A stretch of DNA of 15,354 nucleotides from JBLFWJ01 sp047611425. Lineage in GTDB: Bacteria > Bacteroidota > Bacteroidia > UBA10329. The position numbers and the translations under genes are program-made. The DNA lies in contig JBLFWJ010000074.1 of the NCBI GenBank assembly GCA_047611425.1, forward strand, positions 1 to 15,354, given 5' to 3'. Every line of letters begins with the position of its first letter. The first letter of the stretch is position 1. Below, one piece after another: positions 5,275-12,220 of this stretch. The notes beneath the pieces were generated by a model that ran no database searches, was not told the DNA's origin, and saw only the letters and a list, made by a program, of their open reading frames with translations.

Positions 5275-6608
5275 CCTTGAAACGTAACTCGTTGACCCAT
5301 TTCACCTTCGATAATTTGTCCATTACGATAAGCCAAACGTCCATTAACAAAGGTGTGCGTGACTTTGGATGAAAAGGTGTTTCCTTCAAAAATGCTCCAT
5401 CCGCATTTGTAAAGGATGTTCTCTTTTGATACCGTCCAAGAATCGTTTTTATCTACCAAAACCAAATCTGCGAAATAGCCTTCTCGGATATAACCGCGCT
5501 CATTCAAATTGAAACATTCAGCAGGCGCATGGCACATTTTCTCCACCATTTTCTCGATGGTGATTGAACCATTTTTTACGTGATCCATCATGGCGGGTAG
5601 CGCGTGTTGTACCAAAGGCCCACCAGATGGAGCGTTGAAATACTTGTTTTGTTTTTCGTCCCAAGTGTGTGGGGCGTGATCTGTGGCAATAATGTCAATG
5701 TTGTCGTTTAGCACAGCATTGAAAACCGCTTGACGGTCCTGCTCGGACTTTACGGCTGGGTTCCATTTAAGCAAAGTGCCTTTTTCATCGTACATCGAAT
5801 CATTGAACGTAAGATGATGGATACAAGCCTCTGCAGTGATTTTCTTATCCTTTAGTGGAATCGAATTGTCAAACAGCGCAACTTCTTTTTCTGTTGAGAT
5901 GTGCAAAATATGGAGCCGAGTTCCATGCTTTTTCGCAAGACTGGCAGCCATTGATGAAGAGAGATAACAGGCCTCATCGTTTCTGATGATAGGATGCTCA
6001 GAGATTGGAACATCTTCTCCATACTTGGCTTTGGCGGCTTCTGAATTAGCTGTGATTGTTGCCTCATCTTCGCAGTGCGTTGCAATCAGCATCGGGCAAG
6101 CAGAAAACAATCCTTCCAAAGTGGTTTCGTTATCTACCAACATATTTCCAGTAGAGGAACCCATAAAAACCTTGATTCCACAAACGCTCTTCGGGTCGGT
6201 TTTCAAAACCTCATCCAAATTGTCGTTTGACGCACCCATAAAGAAAGAATAGTTAGCTAACGAGACCTCCGCTGCGCGATTGTATTTCTGCTGCAGAAGT
6301 TCTTGAGTAAGCGTGTTTGGAACCGTATTCGGCATTTCCATATATGTGGTGATACCACCAGCCACGGCTGCTCTTGATTCTGTAAAGAGTTCAGCTTTTT
6401 GTGTCAATCCCGGCTCACGAAAGTGAACTTGATCATCGACAACACCTGGCAATAGGAACAGCCCTTCAGCATTTATTTCTTCTACTTCGGGAGTGGAGGA
6501 AATAGAGTCGGTAATCTTTTCAATTCTGCCGTTTTTGATTAGCACATCCTGCACCTTGGTTGTGCCTTCGTTTACAACAGATGCTTGCTTAATCAGATAA
6601 TTCGTCAT
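5271..6608 (-). CDS. pyrC: Dihydroorotase (Bacteroidota type)
   Basis: Dihydroorotase cyclises N-carbamoyl-L-aspartate to dihydroorotate, step three of de novo pyrimidine synthesis, in the cytoplasm. The 445-residue length fits the class I amidohydrolase-superfamily type. Visible motifs are DDQVHFREPG at 58-67, EMPNT (91-95), GIKVFMGSSTGNM with K146 at the expected carbamylated lysine, H178 in ATHCEDE, H236 in LHILHIST and D310/H314 in ATDHAPH. The first His of the usual DxHxH is Gln60; from memory this DDQVHF form is normal for Bacteroidota dihydroorotases, so it does not by itself suggest an inactive paralog. Both ends overlap neighbours by 4 nt (ATGA), coupling it to the glycosyltransferase upstream and DUF4296 downstream. 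No other pyrimidine gene is in the window. Hydantoinase/allantoinase relatives are the main alternative. Confidence 0.9.
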   Translation of the reverse strand: MTNYLIKQASVVNEGTTKVQDVLIKNGRIEKITDSISSTPEVEEINAEGLFLLPGVVDDQVHFREPGLTQKAELFTESRAAVAGGITTYMEMPNTVPNTLTQELLQQKYNRAAEVSLANYSFFMGASNDNLDEVLKTDPKSVCGIKVFMGSSTGNMLVDNETTLEGLFSACPMLIATHCEDEATITANSEAAKAKYGEDVPISEHPIIRNDEACYLSSSMAASLAKKHGTRLHILHISTEKEVALFDNSIPLKDKKITAEACIHHLTFNDSMYDEKGTLLKWNPAVKSEQDRQAVFNAVLNDNIDIIATDHAPHTWDEKQNKYFNAPSGGPLVQHALPAMMDHVKNGSITIEKMVEKMCHAPAECFNLNERGYIREGYFADLVLVDKNDSWTVSKENILYKCGWSIFEGNTFSSKVTHTFVNGRLAYRNGQIIEGEMGQRVTFQG

Positions 6609-7339
6609 GCTTTAGGGTACTTTTTAAACAGACTTTTCAGTCGCATTTGAAGGACACCGAAAATGGCTTCTTTGAAAATGCCCGAGCTCATTTTGGACGT
6701 TCCTGCCGTTCTGTCGGTAAAAATGATTGGAACCTCCTTGATTTTGAATCCATGTTTCCAAGCACGAAACTTCATCTCAATCTGAAACGCGTAGCCAAAA
6801 AAGCGCACGTCATCCAGTTGAATTGTTTCCAGCACTCTTCTACGGTAGCACTTGAATCCGGCTGTTGTATCACGAATTGACATACCGGTTACAAACCGAA
6901 CATAAGCGGATGCGTAGTAGGACATGAGAACACGACCCATTGGCCAGTTGACCACATTTACACCTACGATGTAGCGAGACCCAATTACAAGGTCAGCGGG
7001 TTCATTTACAGCTGCGTCATAAAGGTGAATAAGGTCTTTGGGATTATGTGAAAAGTCACAATCCATTTCAAAGATGAACTCATAGTCACGTTCCAAAGCC
7101 CACTTGAAGCCTTCGATGTACGCAGTACCAAGCCCCAACTTTCCAGACCGCTCCATTAAATGAATTTGGCCATTTGAATCAGGAATGATTGACTTGACAA
7201 TATCACCCGTACCGTCTGGTGATCCATCATCAACGATCAACACATGAAAGTCTTTTTCCAGACCCAACATGGTCTGGAGCATCTTTTCGATGTTCTCCAT
7301 TTCGTTGTAGGTAGGTATGATGACGAGGCTGTCAGACAT
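6605..7339 (-). CDS. Polyprenol-phosphate mannose (DPM1-like) glycosyltransferase, GT2
   Basis: The 244-residue single-domain GT-A enzyme resembles dolichol/polyprenol-phosphate mannosyltransferase (GT2): IIPTYNE at 7-13, VDDGSPDGTG at 36-45, the metal-binding DxD in MDCDFSHNP (D93, D95), GSRY at 120-123, TAGFKCYRR in the acceptor loop and FTDRTAGTSKMS near the C-terminus. It has no transmembrane extension, so it is the short form, expected at the cytoplasmic face of the inner membrane. The reaction inferred is transfer of mannose or another hexose from the sugar nucleotide to a polyprenyl phosphate, supplying a lipid-linked sugar donor, for example for protein or envelope glycosylation; the sugar is not proven. 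It heads the operon, has its own -7 box 21 nt upstream, and its stop overlaps the dihydroorotase start by 4 nt. Confidence 0.88.
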   Translation of the reverse strand: MSDSLVIIPTYNEMENIEKMLQTMLGLEKDFHVLIVDDGSPDGTGDIVKSIIPDSNGQIHLMERSGKLGLGTAYIEGFKWALERDYEFIFEMDCDFSHNPKDLIHLYDAAVNEPADLVIGSRYIVGVNVVNWPMGRVLMSYYASAYVRFVTGMSIRDTTAGFKCYRRRVLETIQLDDVRFFGYAFQIEMKFRAWKHGFKIKEVPIIFTDRTAGTSKMSSGIFKEAIFGVLQMRLKSLFKKYPKA

Positions 7340-7360
7340 CTTTTAATCGGAATCGGGCGG

Positions 7361-7368
7361 CAAAAGTA
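7361..7368 (-). promoter_or_regulatory. -7 box for glycosyltransferase-dihydroorotase-DUF4296 operon
   Basis: The minus-strand TACTTTTG is an exact TAnnTTTG and the same octamer as the pgk box, 21 nt before the ATG at 7339. It lies in the 41-nt gap after the previous glycosyltransferase gene, so the downstream operon has its own promoter although read-through is also possible. Confidence 0.6.
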
Positions 7369-7380
7369 GTGGAGGATTAA

Positions 7381-8313
7381 TCATCTACCTGAGCGGATAA
7401 CCTTTTTAAACAAATTACCCCCAGGTAAAGCATAAAGTAACGTAACCAACTTCGATCTATTCTGCGTGTCTGACGGGTATTTTATAAAGAATCGCAAAAT
7501 CAAAGAAATGAGAGTTAATCGCTTATTGGTTTTCATCAAATGTCTAATCATCAGCTCGTCAAAGCTTTTTTGACGCTGCTTAATAAAAGGGTCAGAAAGC
7601 AATGCTCTGATTTTTGGATCTTCTAATTGACTTTCAAATACCGCTATTTGTGGTGAAACAGGGTCCTTTGTTTCTTGAGCTGTGTTTCCTCCATGTACTC
7701 GTAAAACTGCCGTGTTCTCGAAGACTAATCGCACTGGGTGGTCAACTGCGATTCGTGCCCAAAGCTCGAGGTCTTCATTGATAAATAGGGAAGGATTGAA
7801 TTGACATATTTGGAGAATGCTCTGATGAACACAAACGCAATCGGGTGCAAATTCATTGTCGATCACAAACTCCACATCCGATTGAAAGCTTTGCCTTGGC
7901 TGGTATTCCACCATTTGCTTTCTATCCTCATCTTGAAAAAACCAGGTTAACCCAGTTGCAAAAAGCCCAGGCTTTGGGTTATCAGCAATTGCTTTTTTGA
8001 TTGAGGCCAGATGTGGTGGCGTCCAAAAGTCATCGCTATCAAGAAAGCAGATGTATTCGCCTCTAGATTTTTCTATCCCCACGTTTCGGGCAACACATCT
8101 TCCTTGGTTTTCTTGTTTCAGGTAAATGATTCTATCGTCCTTTTCAGCGAGGCGGGACACTAATATTTCTGACCCATCTATAGACCCATCGTCAACAATT
8201 ATGTGCTCATAATTTGAGAATGATTGTGCCTTTACACTTTGAATCATTTCCAAGAGAAACTGTTCCCGATTATAGGTAGGAGTTACAATTGAAAAGAAGG
8301 GTGCAGATTTCAT
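7381..8313 (-). CDS. Family 2 glycosyltransferase
   Basis: The 310-residue product has a GT-A domain of family GT2: FSIVTPTYNR at 7-16, IIVDDGSIDGS at 38-48, QGRCVARNVGI at 70-80, where the glycine-Arg-x3-RN segment contacts the nucleotide, the metal-binding FLDSDDFW at 90-97 and the acceptor-side NEDLELWARIA. The C-terminal 60 residues are basic with a hydrophobic stretch (LTLISLILRFFI), suggesting peripheral membrane contact. The donor and acceptor are unknown; enzymes of this type build cell-surface polysaccharide or glycoprotein glycans. It overlaps the upstream M28 gene by 4 nt (ATGA), so it is the third gene of the cysS operon. It is a different subfamily from the neighbouring DPM1-like enzyme and not a duplicate of it. 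Confidence 0.88.
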   Translation of the reverse strand: MKSAPFFSIVTPTYNREQFLLEMIQSVKAQSFSNYEHIIVDDGSIDGSEILVSRLAEKDDRIIYLKQENQGRCVARNVGIEKSRGEYICFLDSDDFWTPPHLASIKKAIADNPKPGLFATGLTWFFQDEDRKQMVEYQPRQSFQSDVEFVIDNEFAPDCVCVHQSILQICQFNPSLFINEDLELWARIAVDHPVRLVFENTAVLRVHGGNTAQETKDPVSPQIAVFESQLEDPKIRALLSDPFIKQRQKSFDELMIRHLMKTNKRLTLISLILRFFIKYPSDTQNRSKLVTLLYALPGGNLFKKVIRSGR

Positions 8314-9293
8314 TTCTCGTTGAAGATAACCTGCAGCAGGGTTTGCCCAACAGCTTTCAACGTTTTACGATCGATCACATCCATATTGTCATCGTGCGTG
8401 TGCCAGTAAGGGCCAAAATTAGAGGGTGTGGCACCGTAGTATTCAATAATGTCCAGCGTTGGAATTCCCGTTAAAAGGTTGACATACACATGATCATCAG
8501 TGATTGGATGCGTCTTCTTGTACATAAAATGTCTTCCGTAACCGAGCTGATTCCCTGTATCCCAAACCTTTTTGGTCTGACCGCCTGCATATTGCAACGA
8601 GACCTGCTCCATACTGAATGTTGCGCCTTTAGCACCAACCATATCTAGGAGGATTCCGTACATCGCATTGTAGCTTTCGTCATGCAAGTTATTGCCCCAA
8701 TATTGAGAGCCGAGACAATAAGTATCCCTCTTTTGTGGGTTTGTATCGAAGTCTGGTTGGCCTTGATCTTCTACATCAAAGAGAACGATATCAACACCAA
8801 TATTTGGTTTTTCAATAGAAAGTTGACGGGCAATTTCAAGAAGTACAGCAACACCACTTCCGCCATCATTTGCCCCATCAATTGGTTTTTCAATATCGGT
8901 GTTCCCCTGGTCTGCAAACGGCCGAGTATCCCAATGGGCACAGAGTAAAACTCTTGCTGCGCGATCTGGGTTGTAGCAAGCGATGATGTTTCGAAGAGGT
9001 AGTTTAAGCCCATCGTAGCGCTCAACAGTACCCGTTTGAACAACAACGGTAGCACCAAACTGGGTAAATTTTGATTCCAACCAATCGCCACATGCACGAT
9101 GCTCATCCGTGTCAGGAACTCTTGGCCCAAAATCAACTTGTGACTGAACAAAAGCGTAGGCTGAATCTGCATTGAAATTTGGAGCAGCGGTCATCACCAC
9201 GCCTTTTTTCTCTTTAGTCTTTGGTGCCTCTGTACAGGAGGAAAACCCCAATATTAAGCTGATGACTAGGAGGGAAGTTAGTCTATTCACCAT
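8310..9293 (-). CDS. M28-family lipoprotein, glutaminyl-cyclase-like
   Basis: The 327-residue product is a predicted lipoprotein: a hydrophobic signal, FSSC lipobox with Cys20, then a Lys/Glu-rich linker. The body is a zinc-dependent M28 (aminopeptidase/glutaminyl cyclase) fold: CAHWDTRPFAD (H120, D122), DGANDGGSG (D143), the FDVEDQG acidic pair (E175, D176), DMVGAKGATF, and a final metal His in ITDDHVYVN. The single-metal style FDVEDQG and the WHTHDDNMDVID ending match bacterial glutaminyl-peptide cyclotransferase-like proteins, which convert N-terminal Gln to pyroglutamate on exported proteins; an aminopeptidase role is the alternative. The ATG overlaps the cysS end by 11 nt in a different frame, and its own stop overlaps the next glycosyltransferase by 4 nt. 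It should sit in the periplasm or at the surface. Confidence 0.87.
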   Translation of the reverse strand: MVNRLTSLLVISLILGFSSCTEAPKTKEKKGVVMTAAPNFNADSAYAFVQSQVDFGPRVPDTDEHRACGDWLESKFTQFGATVVVQTGTVERYDGLKLPLRNIIACYNPDRAARVLLCAHWDTRPFADQGNTDIEKPIDGANDGGSGVAVLLEIARQLSIEKPNIGVDIVLFDVEDQGQPDFDTNPQKRDTYCLGSQYWGNNLHDESYNAMYGILLDMVGAKGATFSMEQVSLQYAGGQTKKVWDTGNQLGYGRHFMYKKTHPITDDHVYVNLLTGIPTLDIIEYYGATPSNFGPYWHTHDDNMDVIDRKTLKAVGQTLLQVIFNEK

Positions 9294-10776
9294 GTTCCCA
9301 CTTGGTGCCTTCAGGTGTATCCATAATGCTGATTCCAGCCTTTTTCAGGTCGTCACGAATCTTGTCAGCCGTGCCGAAGTCCTTATTCTTCTTGGCATCA
9401 GTTCTCAATTCAAGCACCATTTGCATAACCGCATCCATGCTTTCAGAATTCGAATTGGACTCATCTAGTTGCAAGCCTAATACATCATGGAACAAAGCCT
9501 GAAAAGTAGACCGAGCGGATTCGAAAACTTTGGCCGATGGAGAGGCGCTTGCCTTCCCAGATGCCAACGTATTGAAGTAAGCACCCAATTCAAACATGAC
9601 GGCAATGGCCAAAGCGGTATTCAAATCATCATCCAACGCGCTATATACACGTTTGATCATTTCGGTCAATTTTGCGTCCTCCTCACCATTCGAATTCTTC
9701 AATTTGGAAGAATCAATCGATTCAAGAGTGCGCATGGTACGACTCAATTTAGCCAAGCCTTTCTCTGCCGCTTGCAGCGGTTCGTTGCCAAAATCTAATG
9801 TGCTGCGGTAGTGTGCCTGCAGCATAAAAAATCGGATTGACATTGGGCCATACGATTGCTCAAGCAGCTCATGATGTCCATCAAAAAACTCGTGCAACAT
9901 AATAGTGTTGCCTAGGCTCTTGGCCATTTTCTGCCCATTAAGCGTAATCATGTTATTGTGTAGCCAATATTTAACTGCCTCATCTCCTTCTGCTGCTACG
10001 CTCTGGGCAATTTCACATTCATGATGAGGAAAAAGTAAATCAAGCCCGCCACCATGAATATCAAAATGATTTCCAAGGTATTTGCTGCTCATCACAGAGC
10101 ACTCAATGTGCCAGCCCGGAAACCCATCACTCCAAGGTGAAGGCCACCGCATTATATGCTCAGGGCTCGCTTTTTTCCAAAGTGCGAAATCCAACGGGCT
10201 GCGTTTTTCCTGCTGCCCTGCCGTTTCTCGTGTGTTGCTCAATAAATCTTCCACCACCCGGCCAGACAGCTTTCCGTAAGGATGACTTTCATTGTACTTA
10301 GGAACATCGAAATAGACAGAACCGTTGGATTCATAGGCATAACCATTGTCCAGAATTTTCTGGGTCATGGCAATCTGCTCAATGATGTGACCTGACGCTT
10401 GGGGAGAGATGCTTGGTCGGTTACACCCTAGGGCATCCATTTCACGCTGATAGCGAACCATGTAATGCTGAACAACCTCCATCGGCTCAAGCTGATCCAA
10501 ACGCGCTTTCTTGGCGATTTTGTCTTCACCATGATCAGCGTCATTCTCCAAGTGCCCTACATCTGTGATGTTGCGCACATATCTAACCTTAAAGCCAACG
10601 TGCTTTAGGTATCGAAATACAGTGTCAAAAGTTATTGCTGATCGGGCGTGGCCTAAATGGGCATCGCCATATACAGTAGGCCCACAAACGTACATGCCCA
10701 CATTTGGAGCATGGAGAGGTTCAAACTTTTCCTTTTTTCTAGAAAGTGTATTGTAAACGTGTAGGTCGTGCTCCAT
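9283..10776 (-). CDS. cysS: Cysteinyl-tRNA synthetase
   Basis: CysRS attaches cysteine to tRNA-Cys in the cytoplasm. With the start at 10776 the protein has 497 residues, a normal length. Class I signatures are HLGH (40-43, the HIGH motif) in GPTVYGDAHLGHARS and KMAKS (283-287, a KMSKS variant). The zinc ligands are present: C31 before GPTVYG, C226 in GWHIECS, H251 and E255 in PHHECE. The C-terminal part has the helical anticodon-binding DALR region and the ending RDDLKKAGISIMDTPEGTKW typical of bacterial CysRS. An in-frame TTG at 10797 would add seven residues but lies inside the -7 box, so ATG 10776 is preferred. It heads an operon whose next gene overlaps it by 11 nt. Confidence 0.97.
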   Translation of the reverse strand: MEHDLHVYNTLSRKKEKFEPLHAPNVGMYVCGPTVYGDAHLGHARSAITFDTVFRYLKHVGFKVRYVRNITDVGHLENDADHGEDKIAKKARLDQLEPMEVVQHYMVRYQREMDALGCNRPSISPQASGHIIEQIAMTQKILDNGYAYESNGSVYFDVPKYNESHPYGKLSGRVVEDLLSNTRETAGQQEKRSPLDFALWKKASPEHIMRWPSPWSDGFPGWHIECSVMSSKYLGNHFDIHGGGLDLLFPHHECEIAQSVAAEGDEAVKYWLHNNMITLNGQKMAKSLGNTIMLHEFFDGHHELLEQSYGPMSIRFFMLQAHYRSTLDFGNEPLQAAEKGLAKLSRTMRTLESIDSSKLKNSNGEEDAKLTEMIKRVYSALDDDLNTALAIAVMFELGAYFNTLASGKASASPSAKVFESARSTFQALFHDVLGLQLDESNSNSESMDAVMQMVLELRTDAKKNKDFGTADKIRDDLKKAGISIMDTPEGTKWEHGE

Positions 10777-10794
10777 AACTGAGGTTTCGACCCA

Positions 10795-10802
10795 CAAAGA
10801 TA
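10795..10802 (-). promoter_or_regulatory. -7 box for cysS operon
   Basis: The minus-strand TATCTTTG is an exact TAnnTTTG, 18 nt before ATG 10776 and 15 nt after the stop of the preceding repeat-protein gene. The TTG at its end is in frame with cysS but cannot be the start if this box is used. Confidence 0.6.
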
Positions 10803-10817
10803 GGTGGTTTACTCAAC

Positions 10818-11666
10818 CTATTCTTCACCAGAACGGGAGCCATCAGCGTAAAGAATGGTCTTTACAACTTGTCCATTCTCATAGATGTATTCTTTTCCTT
10901 CAACCATTTTTTTATTCTTGAATTGGCCCTCCTTTGAGACGGTTCCATCAGAATTCATGATTTTATTAAACCCATCTACCAAGTATCCTTTTGTAATCGT
11001 TTTAGGCTTTACGATACCGTTGTATTTACGTTCGTTGCCATCAAACTCTTTTCCTTGAATGTGATTTACAGTTTCGGTTGGCTGGATCTTTCCATCATTG
11101 AATTGCTTTACAGCTTTAATAGATCCATCAGCATAGTATTCTTTTAACTCTCCGGCTTCTTGGCCATTGGCCCAGTCTCCTAGGTATTTAACCACACCAT
11201 TTTCGTGAAAGTACAATTGCTGTCCTTCCCTCTTTCCAGAAGAATTATAGCTCCATTCATATTGCATGTTGCCATCTTCATAATAGTATTTGTAGTCACC
11301 GATCCATCGGTTCACCTTCCATACACCTTCTTCTTGCAACTGACCGGATCTATAATAGATCTTCGCGTAACCATTAGCCACATTATTAGCGAAGGTTAGT
11401 TCGTGCTTCATATTTCCATTTGGATAAAACTTCGTCCAAATGCCAGATTTCTTGTTGTTCACGAACTCTCCTTCTTCAACCAATTGGCTTTCTTCGTACC
11501 CTTTGTACTTGCCATTTTCATTGTAAACGATCCAATGACCTTGCTTCTCATTGTTTAAGTCGCGATGATTCAGAGAATCTTTCTGGTGCAATTCGGTACC
11601 CTGTGAAATGGCAGACAGCGCCAAAAGCAGGCACATAATCATTGGATAAGATCTTTTGTAAAACAT
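10818..11666 (-). CDS. Secreted YwqK/MORN-like repeat protein
   Basis: The 282-residue protein has a Sec signal peptide (basic FYKRSYP, hydrophobic about 9-20, cleavage near AISQG) followed by about seven degenerate repeats of roughly 22-25 residues with the theme 'G-x-W/Y-x-x-Y/F-x-x-N/D-G-x-h': for example HWIVYNENG, GIWTKFYPNG, KIYYRSG, DYKYYYEDG, QLYFHENG, LKEYYADG and EYIYENG. This is the MORN_2 / 'YwqK family antitoxin' repeat. Despite that database name no toxin gene is adjacent, and the protein is exported, so an antitoxin role is unlikely here. Repeats of this kind form extended beta-hairpin arrays and are common, poorly understood surface or periplasmic proteins in Bacteroidota. The stop lies 41 nt upstream of cysS. 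No perfect -7 box precedes it; the best candidate (11726-11733, one mismatch) leaves a leader of about 59 nt. Confidence 0.85.
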   Translation of the reverse strand: MFYKRSYPMIMCLLLALSAISQGTELHQKDSLNHRDLNNEKQGHWIVYNENGKYKGYEESQLVEEGEFVNNKKSGIWTKFYPNGNMKHELTFANNVANGYAKIYYRSGQLQEEGVWKVNRWIGDYKYYYEDGNMQYEWSYNSSGKREGQQLYFHENGVVKYLGDWANGQEAGELKEYYADGSIKAVKQFNDGKIQPTETVNHIQGKEFDGNERKYNGIVKPKTITKGYLVDGFNKIMNSDGTVSKEGQFKNKKMVEGKEYIYENGQVVKTILYADGSRSGEE

Positions 11667-11784
11667 AATTCTGGGTGTTTTTCACGTGCGTTTACTTGTT
11701 TTGGTAGGATTAGGTTTCAAAAGATCAAACGAACATAGCCTTGTGAACGACCTATCGATAAACGACATGTAGGTATCGCTTGAA

Positions 11785-11815
11785 TTTGCTATCATCGCAG
11801 ACAGAATTATTTTAG
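11785..11815 (+). promoter_or_regulatory. Probable promoter of the SiaC-family gene
   Basis: TTTG (11785-11788) and TATTTTAG (11808-11815) are separated by 19 nt, the spacing expected of Bacteroidota -33 and -7 elements. The -7 box has one mismatch to TAnnTTTG. It ends 22 nt before the ATG at 11838, and an AAGGA follows at 11822-11826. Confidence 0.45.
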
Positions 11816-11837
11816 CACCCTAAGGATTATAAGAAAC

Positions 11838-12218
11838 ATGGAGCAGTGGGAAATTGTACCAACGGATCACACGCCATTCGTGCAGTTTGATGGTCTATTG
11901 TCAGTATTGACCATTTCAGGTAGGTCTTATCCGGAAGACGGGTTGGATTTTTACGAGCCGATTATGCAGCGCATGGAGGCTAGAAGTACCATGACTAATC
12001 CTATCAAGACGCTTCATGTTCGCCTTGAGTACTATAACTCTTCAACGATTAAAGCAATTTCAGTCCTTATTACGCACTTGAAAAAGGCGGAATCAGAGGG
12101 TCATAAGACCACAATGATTTGGGAATATGAAGAGGACGATGAGGGCATCAAAGATGACATCGACATGATGAAGGATGCCCACGGTATTGCAATCGAAGAA
12201 CGGTTTACCGAGTTCTGA
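11838..12218 (+). CDS. SiaC family regulatory phosphoprotein (DUF1987)
   Basis: The 126-residue cytoplasmic protein matches the DUF1987/SiaC family. Visible hallmarks are an N-terminal strand pair with F-x-G-L-L-S-V-L-T-I-S-G-R-S-Y-P-E-D, a central LHVRLEYYNSST (59-70) holding the Ser/Thr cluster that corresponds to the phosphorylated NTS-type site, and IWEYEEDDEGIKDDI. In Pseudomonas, SiaC is phosphorylated by the kinase SiaB, dephosphorylated by the phosphatase SiaA, and in its unphosphorylated form activates the diguanylate cyclase SiaD. None of these partners is in the window, so here it is an orphan, single-gene unit with its own promoter; which output it controls is unknown. It converges with the threonine dehydrogenase gene, leaving 2 nt between stops. 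Confidence 0.83.
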   Translation: MEQWEIVPTDHTPFVQFDGLLSVLTISGRSYPEDGLDFYEPIMQRMEARSTMTNPIKTLHVRLEYYNSSTIKAISVLITHLKKAESEGHKTTMIWEYEEDDEGIKDDIDMMKDAHGIAIEERFTEF

Positions 12219-12220
12219 AG

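Noticed and set aside
6605..8313. The two neighbouring glycosyltransferases as a tandem duplication
   Set aside because: They belong to different GT2 subfamilies (DPM1-like, 244 aa, versus a general GT2 of 310 aa) and share only the generic GT-A motifs.
8771..9172. 133-codon minus-strand open frame inside the M28 gene
   Set aside because: It lies in another frame of a clearly recognised metallopeptidase-family gene, with no promoter and low-complexity translation.
9172..9811. Several plus-strand open frames of 66-103 codons opposite cysS and the M28 gene
   Set aside because: They mirror strongly conserved coding sequence on the other strand and have no promoter, signal or family-like sequence; treated as shadows.
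11726..11733. CAAACGAA, one mismatch from a minus-strand -7 box, as promoter of the YwqK-like gene
   Set aside because: One mismatch and a leader near 59 nt make it weaker than every other promoter here; mentioned in the gene entry but not called.
11750..11774. ACCTA/TAGGT inverted repeat and repeated ACGAC in the intergenic region before the SiaC-family gene
   Set aside because: The stem is only 5 bp with a 15-nt loop, and such short repeats are expected by chance; not called as an operator.
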